From assembly GCA_004173415.1 (NCBI GenBank), contig SEHC01000097.1, positions 1 through 11,135 on the forward strand: a stretch of DNA of 11,135 nt. Reading direction: 5' to 3'. Source of the DNA: Lysobacteraceae bacterium (lineage in GTDB: Bacteria > Pseudomonadota > Gammaproteobacteria > Xanthomonadales > Xanthomonadaceae). The notes below the pieces were generated by a model. It was not told the DNA's origin. It did not search any database and worked only from the letters and a program-made list of their open reading frames with translations. The position numbers were made by a program, and so were the translations under genes. Shown here in pieces: positions 6,579 through 11,135 of this stretch. Position 1 is the stretch's first letter, and every line of letters begins with the position of its first letter.

Positions 6579-7502
6579 TCAGTCGCGCCGAGCCTGCATC
6601 CCGGCATGCCAGTGTTCGATCAGCGAACGGGCAATGGAGATGCGCGGCGAGAGCAGGATGCCGGAACCATCGCCAGGTTCGCGCTGGCGCGCGGCAGCGA
6701 TCTCCTCGACGCTGAACCAGCGCGCATCCTCCAGTTCGCCATCGACCTGCGGCGCGTCGGCTTCGGCATCGGCGGAGAAGCCGAGCATCAAGGCGCCCGG
6801 GAATGGCCAGGGCTGCGAACCCAGGTAGCGGCAGCCGCGCACGCGCACGTGGGTTTCCTCGAAGACTTCGCGGACCACGGTCTGCTCCAGGGATTCGCCC
6901 GGTTCGACGAATCCGGCGATCACCGAATAACGGTTCGCCGGCCAGCTGGCCTGGCGCCCGAGCAGCAGGCGCTCGCCGTCGCTCACCGCCACGATCACCG
7001 CCGGGTCGACCCGCGGGTAATGGTCGGTGCCGCATTGGCTGCAGTGGGCGACGTATCCGGCGCGGCGGAACTCGACCATCGCGCCGCAGACCCCGCAGAA
7101 ACGGCTGCGCGCGCGCCAGTGCTGCATCGCGCGGGCGAAGGCGAAGGCGCTGGCGTCGGCCGCCGGCCAGTTGCTGGCGGCGCGGCGCAGGTCGATGCGT
7201 TGCGGCGCTTGCAGTGGCACCAATGACGCATCGATCGAAAACCACGCGACCGCGCCATGCAGGCCCAGGAACACCGCCGCGCCCGGTCCGCCGCCGATCG
7301 CCTCGCCCGAGGTCACCAGCAACTCACCCTTTGCATCAGCGAATGCGTTGCCGTCGGCATCCAGCACGATGAGCCGTGCCAGCGGCCACAGCCTGGCCAG
7401 CGCTTCGGGGTCGTCGCGCAAGGCATCGGCACGGTTGATCGGCGCCTCGCCGAAGGCGAAGCCGGAGAGTCCGGCGGGAAATGTGAACCTGGGGTCTGTC
7501 AC
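6579..7502 (-). CDS. nudC: NAD(H) pyrophosphatase / NAD-cap-removing Nudix hydrolase
   Basis: NudC splits NAD(H) into NMN(H) and AMP and removes NAD caps from RNA 5' ends. The protein has 307 residues. A divergent N-terminal domain (about 1-125) is followed by a zinc ribbon with Cys136, Cys139, Cys154 and Cys157 (CGVC and CSQC). The Nudix box is complete: Gly197, Glu203, Arg211, Glu212, Glu215 and Glu216. After it comes SQPWPFP (229-235), the signature separating NAD(H) pyrophosphatases from other Nudix enzymes; the usual Ser two residues later is Ala237. The start is GTG at 7500-7502. No in-frame ATG was seen upstream, and the N-terminus then reads FAFGEAPINRADALRDDPE as in relatives. The ribosome-binding site is weak. 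The gene starts 34 bases after erpA, so co-transcription is likely. Confidence 0.93.
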   Translation of the reverse strand: MTDPRFTFPAGLSGFAFGEAPINRADALRDDPEALARLWPLARLIVLDADGNAFADAKGELLVTSGEAIGGGPGAAVFLGLHGAVAWFSIDASLVPLQAPQRIDLRRAASNWPAADASAFAFARAMQHWRARSRFCGVCGAMVEFRRAGYVAHCSQCGTDHYPRVDPAVIVAVSDGERLLLGRQASWPANRYSVIAGFVEPGESLEQTVVREVFEETHVRVRGCRYLGSQPWPFPGALMLGFSADAEADAPQVDGELEDARWFSVEEIAAARQREPGDGSGILLSPRISIARSLIEHWHAGMQARRD

Positions 7503-7536
7503 TGCGCGGGAATCATACCCGGCGGCAGCCAGGCGA

Positions 7537-7923
7537 TCACATGCTGAAACTGCTTCCGCAACCGCAGGTGGTCTTGGCGTTGGGATTGCGGATCACGAAC
7601 TGGGCGCCCTGCAGGCTTTCGGTGTAATCCACTTCCGAACCCATCAGATACTGCAGGCTCAGTGGATCGACCAGCAGGGTGACGTTGTCCGTATCGACGG
7701 CGAGGTCGTCGTCGGCACGGTTCTCGTCGAACTCGAAGCCGTACTGGAACCCGGAACAGCCGCCGCCCTGGATGTACACGCGCAGGGCCAGGGCCTCGTT
7801 GCCTTCCTCGCGGACCAGTTCGCGGACCTTGGCGGCGGCCGCGGCGGTGAAATTCAGCGGCCGGTCGAGGGACTGGTAGTCGGGCGCCGGGGAGGCGCCA
7901 GGTAGCGAAACGAGCGTGCTCAT
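7537..7923 (-). CDS. erpA: Iron-sulfur cluster insertion protein ErpA
   Basis: ErpA is an A-type carrier that delivers Fe-S clusters to apo-proteins such as those of isoprenoid synthesis and respiration. With the ATG at 7921-7923 the protein has 128 residues. The three cluster-ligand cysteines are Cys56 in [11 protein letters not shown] and Cys120 and Cys122 in the C-terminal [11 protein letters not shown], spaced C-x63-C-G-C as in the family. Other ErpA blocks are [13 protein letters not shown] and EVDYTE, followed by [16 protein letters not shown] at 7971 in the same frame would add 16 residues ([16 protein letters not shown]), but these do not look like family sequence and that start touches the previous gene's stop, so I prefer 7923. 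The ribosome-binding site is weak either way. The unusually long N-terminal arm (residues 1-22) is common in this group as I recall. It sits in the operon between a DUF6776-like gene and nudC. Confidence 0.93.
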   Translation of the reverse strand: MSTLVSLPGASPAPDYQSLDRPLNFTAAAAAKVRELVREEGNEALALRVYIQGGGCSGFQYGFEFDENRADDDLAVDTDNVTLLVDPLSLQYLMGSEVDYTESLQGAQFVIRNPNAKTTCGCGSSFSM

Positions 7924-7971
7924 GTCTTCAGGATGGGGCCGGAAGCCAAGGGGTTCAAGCGCCAGCGGCAC

Positions 7972-8736
7972 TCAGGGCGCGGCGACCGCGGTGGCCGGCA
8001 CCAGATCGGTCCAGGCAAACGACCGCTCCACCGCCGGCCCGCCCTGCGGCAGCAGCCGCACGGTCACCCGGGTCGGGCTGAAACCGGCGGGCAGGACCAG
8101 ATCGCCTTCGACCTGCTGGAAATACTTGAACGAATACTCGACGCCCGGCGCATTGGGTTGCTGGCGCAGGTCGGCCCAGGCCAGGCGCTGCAGCTTGCCC
8201 TCGCGGGTGCCTTCCACCGCCACCTGGAGGCGGCCGGCGTTGACCGCGCCCCGGTTGAGGTTCTGGGTGAGGGTGGCGACGAAATGCCAGGCCAGTTCGC
8301 CCGAGGGCTGGATCTGCAACTCGTGCACGGCCAGGCCACGACGCTGGGCGGTGGCGCCGACGAAGCGCTCGTAGAAGGCGACATCGGCACGCAGGCCGGA
8401 AATCTCCTCGTCGCGCTCGGCCAGCTCGCCCTGCAGGTCCTTGTTGGCGTCGCGGCTGATCTGGTCGGACCGGGACAGGGTGGCGACCCGCTGTTCCAGC
8501 TCGTCCAGTGCCCGCTGCTGGGCCCGGAACTGGGCCGCCGAAGGTTGCCCGCCCCCGCTGCCGGCCAGCACCTTCCATAAGCCCCAGCCGCCGAAAGCCA
8601 GAATCAGCAGCAGCAGGCCGGCCAGCGCATAGACCGCACGCCGCGCCATCGGGGTCATGGGTGGCAGGTGCGGCAGGTGCGGCAGGTGCGGACCGTGCGG
8701 GCTGCGCGGCTGGCTGTCGGAAGGGGTGTCGGTCAT
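7972..8736 (-). CDS. DUF6776-like single-pass membrane coiled-coil protein (copy A)
   Basis: This 254-residue protein has a cytosolic Pro/His-rich N-terminus with three His-Leu-Pro repeats (residues 17-25), one transmembrane helix (about 32-55) and a predicted coiled coil (about 66-125). The rest is a C-terminal domain (about 130-250) rich in alternating beta-type sequence, ending RSFAWTDL. The coiled-coil core RSDQISRDANKDLQG, then LAERDEEISGLRADVAFYER, is almost the same as in the paralogue at 9265-9981. Both also share LTQNLNRGA and the FKYFQQVEG/FRYFQTMEG type block. This marks them as one family, which I believe is DUF6776. With N-in topology the coiled coil and C-terminal domain would be periplasmic. 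Function unknown. It lies between bactofilin (68-base gap) and erpA (48-base gap). ATG at 8734-8736 has only a weak ribosome-binding site; ATG at 8658 would remove the repeat and has none. Confidence 0.8.
   Translation of the reverse strand: MTDTPSDSQPRSPHGPHLPHLPHLPPMTPMARRAVYALAGLLLLILAFGGWGLWKVLAGSGGGQPSAAQFRAQQRALDELEQRVATLSRSDQISRDANKDLQGELAERDEEISGLRADVAFYERFVGATAQRRGLAVHELQIQPSGELAWHFVATLTQNLNRGAVNAGRLQVAVEGTREGKLQRLAWADLRQQPNAPGVEYSFKYFQQVEGDLVLPAGFSPTRVTVRLLPQGGPAVERSFAWTDLVPATAVAAP
8663..8689. repeat. Three 9-base tandem repeats coding His-Leu-Pro
   Basis: GGCAGGTGC occurs three times in a row at 8663-8671, 8672-8680 and 8681-8689. On the coding (minus) strand it encodes residues 17-25 of DUF6776-like copy A as His-Leu-Pro three times. 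The copies are identical, which fits recent slippage expansion. Copy number may vary between strains. Confidence 0.9.
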
Positions 8737-8804
8737 GGCCCAAGCATAGCGCCTGGACCACAGGCGCCAGTGAATCGGCCTTGCCCGGCGAGGCCGGTGA
8801 TGGT

Positions 8805-9209
8805 TCAGCCGTTGGCAGCAACCAGGGTCGGGCCGGCCTGCGCGGCAGGCTCGGCATCGGCATGGATCAGCCGTCCGGTCAGGGTCGCGCCGGCACGCAT
8901 TTCAACCACCTGGTAATGGACATTGCCGACCACCCGGGCCTTGGCCGCCAGTTCGACCCGCTCGGAAGCGAAGACGTCGCCCTGCAGCTCGCCGTTGATG
9001 ACCACCACCGGGACCTGGACCTCGCCCTCGATGCGGCCCTGCTCGGCCAGGGTCAGCACCGCGCGGGTGCCCTGCTCTGCGATCACCCGGCCGTGGATCC
9101 GGCCCTCCACGTACAGCCCGCCGCTGAATACCAGGTCGCCATGCAGGGTGACCTGCGGGCCGATCAGGGTGTCGATGGCCTGGCCGTCGTGCTGCTTGTT
9201 CTTGAACAT
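8805..9209 (-). CDS. Bactofilin (polymer-forming cytoskeletal protein)
   Basis: Bactofilins polymerise without nucleotide into filaments on the inner face of the membrane and position cell-wall enzymes or other partners. This protein has 134 residues. A short N-terminal tail carries the IDTLIGPQVTLHGDLVFSG opening (12-30). The beta-helix core of short Gly-spaced repeats (about 18-115) includes GGLYVEGRIHGRV, GRIEGEVQVP and GELQGDVFASERVEL, then ARVVGNVHY. The flexible C-terminal tail is Ala-rich (118-134). No transmembrane segment is seen. ATG at 9207-9209 has GAGA six bases upstream. It lies 55 bases after one DUF6776-like gene and 68 bases before a second, and this sandwich suggests those membrane proteins are its partners. 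The gene symbol is left open because bactofilin names differ by genus. Confidence 0.92.
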   Translation of the reverse strand: MFKNKQHDGQAIDTLIGPQVTLHGDLVFSGGLYVEGRIHGRVIAEQGTRAVLTLAEQGRIEGEVQVPVVVINGELQGDVFASERVELAAKARVVGNVHYQVVEMRAGATLTGRLIHADAEPAAQAGPTLVAANG

Positions 9210-9264
9210 GGGTGGTCTCGGTTACGGGGGATAGGGTCGCCGGCAAGAGCATCGCCGGGCTAGG

Positions 9265-9981
9265 TCAGGTCGCGCTCGACTTCCAGTCGAAGGCCTGCTC
9301 CACGGCCACGTCTTCGCCATCCAGCAGCACGCGGACGCGCTGCGGGGTGAAGTCCGGCGGCAGCATCACCCGGCCTTCCATGGTCTGGAAATAGCGGAAG
9401 GAGAAGCTCTGCCCGGGCATGGCCTGGCGCTGGTTGAGTTCGTTCCAGTCCACCGTGGCCAGCCTGCCCGCGCGCTCGCCCTCGACCACGAAGCGCATGC
9501 GCCCCTGGCTGATCGCGCCGCGATTGAGGTTCTGGGTCAGGATGATCTGGTAATGCCAGCTGGAACCGGCGCCGGCCGCGAATTCCGACGAGAACACATT
9601 CAGTCCCTTGCCCTGCTGGGTGGGACCGACCAGGCGTTCGTAGAAGGCCACGTCGGCGCGGAGCGCGGCGATCTCCTCGTCGCGCTCGGCGAGGGTTCCC
9701 TGCAGGTCGCCATTGGCATCGCGGGTGATCTGGTCGGAGCGACTGAGCGTGGTCTGACGCTGGCTGAGCTGTTCAAGGCGCGCCTGCTGGACCCGCAGGT
9801 TGCCCTCGACCGCCTGCAGCCGGTGCCTTGCCTCGCCCAGCGAGGGCGCCGCCTGCATTTCCGCCCAGCGCCAGGCCACGGCGACCGACAGCAACCACAG
9901 CGCGCCGACTCCCAGCAGCCGGGGCCAGCGGCGGGTGTTGCGGCGTTGCACGATCTGGTAGCGCGACGGGGGATAGGGCAT
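9265..9981 (-). CDS. DUF6776-like single-pass membrane coiled-coil protein (copy B)
   Basis: This 238-residue protein is a paralogue of the one at 7972-8736 and the first gene of the minus-strand run. It has a basic N-terminus (RRNTRRWPR, 13-21), one transmembrane helix (about 21-39) and a coiled coil (about 50-118). The coiled coil ends in the shared core RSDQITRDANGDLQG with LAERDEEIAALRADVAFYER. A beta-rich C-terminal domain (about 125-234) carries LTQNLNRGAI, RMRFVVEG and FRYFQTMEGRVMLP. The arginines before the helix point to N-in topology, with the C-terminal domain in the periplasm. I chose ATG 9979-9981 because a CGGAA site lies six bases upstream. An ATG at 10056 would add 25 Arg-rich residues that look like read-through GC sequence. 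Function unknown; context ties it to the adjacent bactofilin, 55 bases downstream. Confidence 0.8.
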   Translation of the reverse strand: MPYPPSRYQIVQRRNTRRWPRLLGVGALWLLSVAVAWRWAEMQAAPSLGEARHRLQAVEGNLRVQQARLEQLSQRQTTLSRSDQITRDANGDLQGTLAERDEEIAALRADVAFYERLVGPTQQGKGLNVFSSEFAAGAGSSWHYQIILTQNLNRGAISQGRMRFVVEGERAGRLATVDWNELNQRQAMPGQSFSFRYFQTMEGRVMLPPDFTPQRVRVLLDGEDVAVEQAFDWKSSAT

Positions 9982-10133
9982 CGGGAATTCCGTGGCTCGG
10001 TCAACGGGCAGATCGCCCGACTGCCGCCGCCGCCGGACCCGCCGGCGGCCGCTCATCGGGCCTATACTCAGTGAGTGTGGACGCCCCCCGGGCTCGGTCC
10101 GCCACCATGTTCCAGTCTAGGCGACTGCCAGCC
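9982..10133. promoter_or_regulatory. Divergent promoter region with an 11-base inverted repeat
   Basis: This 152-base gap separates the minus-strand operon from the plus-strand DUF4126-like gene. TATACT at 10063-10068 would be a plus-strand -10 box (five of six consensus bases). The same TATA core read on the other strand gives TATAGG (10066-10061) for the operon. Next to them is ACTCA-G-TGAGT (10066-10076), a perfect inverted repeat around a central G, overlapping both boxes. No convincing -35 is seen on either side. An operator controlling both directions is possible but is inference. Confidence 0.35.
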
Positions 10134-10436
10134 ATGTCCGAAGCGCATCTTTTCGTAATTGGGATCCTGTTGGCATGGATGGCCGGGATCCGCGTATACC
10201 TGACCGTGTTCGGCCACACCTCGCCCGAGCCGGTCAGCAACATCGCCGCTTCGGTGACCGAGGACGTGGTGGTCCTCGGCGGGCTGGGGCTCGCGTTCGC
10301 CCATCCGTGGCTGGCCCTGACCGGGGTCGTCGGGGTCAGCGTGCTGCTGGCCCTGCTGGTCTGGTGGGCCTGGCGCAAACTGGCGCGTGGAGTCCGCAGC
10401 CTGATGGGGTCGACGCCGGTCGCCCCGAAGCACTGA
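10134..10436 (+). CDS. Short DUF4126-like membrane protein, apparently missing its middle
   Basis: This is a 100-residue protein with a hydrophobic N-terminus (MSEAHLFVIGILLAWMAGIR, then VYLTVFG), a short polar link HTSPEPVSN and two more hydrophobic segments (about residues 41-58 and 60-80). A basic tail follows (WRKLARGVRSL). The N-terminal stretch resembles the start of DUF4126 proteins, and TSPEPVSNIAASVTEDVVV with FAHPWLAL resembles their C-terminal third. Full-length members I recall are near 190-200 residues, so roughly 90 residues between VFG and HTSPEP appear to be absent, with the frame kept. Start: ATG 10134 gives the family-like N-terminus; an ATG at 10107 in the same frame would add nine residues without a better ribosome-binding site. 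A weak AGG lies 12 bases before 10134. Function unknown. It could be a non-functional remnant, a real short variant or a consensus error. Confidence 0.7.
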   Translation: MSEAHLFVIGILLAWMAGIRVYLTVFGHTSPEPVSNIAASVTEDVVVLGGLGLAFAHPWLALTGVVGVSVLLALLVWWAWRKLARGVRSLMGSTPVAPKH

Positions 10437-10457
10437 GGAATGAGGAGTCACGAAATC

Positions 10458-10505
10458 GCCACAAACTGTGAACTTGATCGCATAATGGTTGCAAGCTTGG
10501 GGGAG
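10458..10505 (+). promoter_or_regulatory. Putative promoter and ribosome-binding site of the response regulator gene
   Basis: CATAAT at 10481-10486 is a good -10 box (five of six). The best -35 at 17-base spacing is GCCACA at 10458-10463, matching only in the last three bases. A strong purine-rich site GGGGGAG lies at 10499-10505, four bases before the ATG at 10510. The region is more AT-rich than its surroundings, which fits a promoter. Confidence 0.4.
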
Positions 10506-10509
10506 CCTG

Positions 10510-11135
10510 ATGTCGTCGATTGAACCTACATCCCGGCCGCAGGATGAGCCTTCGCGCTCAAGGCTGCGGGCCGAAACGCCGCCGCCAGGTTATTGGCGGC
10601 GTTGGACCGGCGATGCCCCGGCCGCCGATCCGGTGACCACGGCGCCGCCCGCTCCCCCGCTTGCGGCTCCGGCTCCGGCCAATGCGGCAGCGCCCGCCGC
10701 TGGCGCGTCAGCTGCGGCGCCCGCGGCCGCCTCCACCCCGCCTGCCCGCGACACCCTGCGGCCCGAGCCGGGTCCGTCGCCGTTCCGTGTGCTGATCGTC
10801 GAGGACGACCGCGGCCAGGCCCTGTTCGCACAGAGCGTGCTGCACGGCGCCGGCATGCAGGCGGAAGTGGAGATGGACCCCGCCGCGGTCATGCCGGCGA
10901 TCCGGCGTTTCCAGCCGGACCTGGTGTTGATGGACCTGCACATGCCCGGCACGGACGGCATGTCGCTGACCATGCAGATCCGCCAGCAGGCCGAATTCCT
11001 GCACCTGCCGATCGTGTTCCTGACCGGCGACCCGGACCCCGAGCGCCAGTTCGAAGTGCTGGAAAGCGGCGCCGATGACTTCCTCACCAAGCCCATCCGC
11101 CCGCGGCACCTGATCGCCGCCGTCTCCAACCGCAT
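10510..11135 (+). CDS. Response regulator with Pro/Ala-rich N-terminal extension, partial
   Basis: The frame opens at ATG 10510, preceded by GGGGGAG, and stays open to the window edge (208 codons, no stop seen). Residues 1-35 are polar and charged. Residues 36-80 are a Pro/Ala low-complexity linker. A receiver (REC) domain starts at about 92 with FRVLIVEDD (acidic pair Asp99/Asp100). The phospho-acceptor is Asp142 in LVLMDLHMPG, the switch Thr is Thr172 in FLTGD, and the conserved Lys is Lys194 in LTKP. All receiver key residues are present, so it should be phosphorylated by a histidine kinase. The output domain lies beyond 11135. In Xanthomonadaceae such long-linker receivers are often followed by a GGDEF diguanylate cyclase, but that cannot be seen here. 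No kinase gene is in the window. Confidence 0.88.
   Translation, partial: MSSIEPTSRPQDEPSRSRLRAETPPPGYWRRWTGDAPAADPVTTAPPAPPLAAPAPANAAAPAAGASAAAPAAASTPPARDTLRPEPGPSPFRVLIVEDDRGQALFAQSVLHGAGMQAEVEMDPAAVMPAIRRFQPDLVLMDLHMPGTDGMSLTMQIRQQAEFLHLPIVFLTGDPDPERQFEVLESGADDFLTKPIRPRHLIAAVSNR

Noticed and set aside
7924..7971. GTG start adding 16 residues to ErpA
   Set aside because: The extra residues do not resemble ErpA, and the ATG at 7923 gives a family-like N-terminus and length.
9982..10056. Extended N-terminus of DUF6776-like copy B from ATG 10056
   Set aside because: The added residues are Arg-rich GC read-through, while ATG 9981 has a CGGAA site six bases upstream.
10590..11135. Minus-strand frame running in from the right edge
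   Set aside because: It lies opposite a receiver domain with all catalytic residues; its Ala/Gly-rich end mirrors the Pro/Ala linker codons.
1..11135. tRNA, rRNA, CRISPR, insertion sequence, phage or toxin-antitoxin genes
   Set aside because: None found by reading both strands; the gaps are short and the repeats seen are REP-like, a tandem duplication and a coding microsatellite.

Overview
The window is GC-rich chromosomal DNA, most likely from a gammaproteobacterium of the Xanthomonadaceae/Lysobacteraceae (Stenotrophomonas, Pseudoxanthomonas, Lysobacter or a relative). This rests on protein character (PurH, PurD, ErpA, NudC, AmpE, bactofilin), strong G/C bias at third codon positions and GTAG-type palindromic repeats. 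No search was run, so the genus is open. No rRNA, tRNA, CRISPR array, insertion sequence or phage gene was seen.

Left part, plus strand (1-4425): the 3' end of purH, then complete purD, two steps of de novo purine synthesis. Next is a gene for a fused major-facilitator transporter and PlsC-type acyltransferase (lysophospholipid uptake and re-acylation type). Its reading frame is broken twice, near 2731-2736 and near 3215-3223, and both breaks look like small deletions. Then come two small membrane-protein genes six bases apart: a CD225/dispanin protein (4545-4868) and a DUF2752 protein (4875-5291).

Convergent junction (5292-5601): about 310 bases without a gene. It holds a decayed tandem copy of the last part of the DUF2752 gene and its downstream DNA, then two REP/SMAG-like palindromes in opposite orientation just beyond the ampE stop codon.

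Middle part, minus strand (5602-9981): six genes in one direction with gaps of 34-83 bases, probably one operon. In transcription order they are a DUF6776-like membrane coiled-coil protein, a bactofilin, a second DUF6776-like paralogue, erpA (Fe-S cluster insertion), nudC (NAD(H) pyrophosphatase / NAD-decapping Nudix hydrolase) and ampE. A bactofilin flanked by two related single-pass membrane proteins suggests a scaffold with dedicated membrane partners. This is the best candidate here for a little-described system.

Right part, plus strand (10134-11135): a short membrane protein that looks like a DUF4126 protein lacking its middle, then the start of a response regulator with a long Pro/Ala-rich N-terminal extension that runs off the window.

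Recurring oddity: three places (two in the transporter-acyltransferase, one in the DUF4126 gene) look like internal deletions compared with the family layouts I recall. Whether they are real or consensus errors is the main question for this window.
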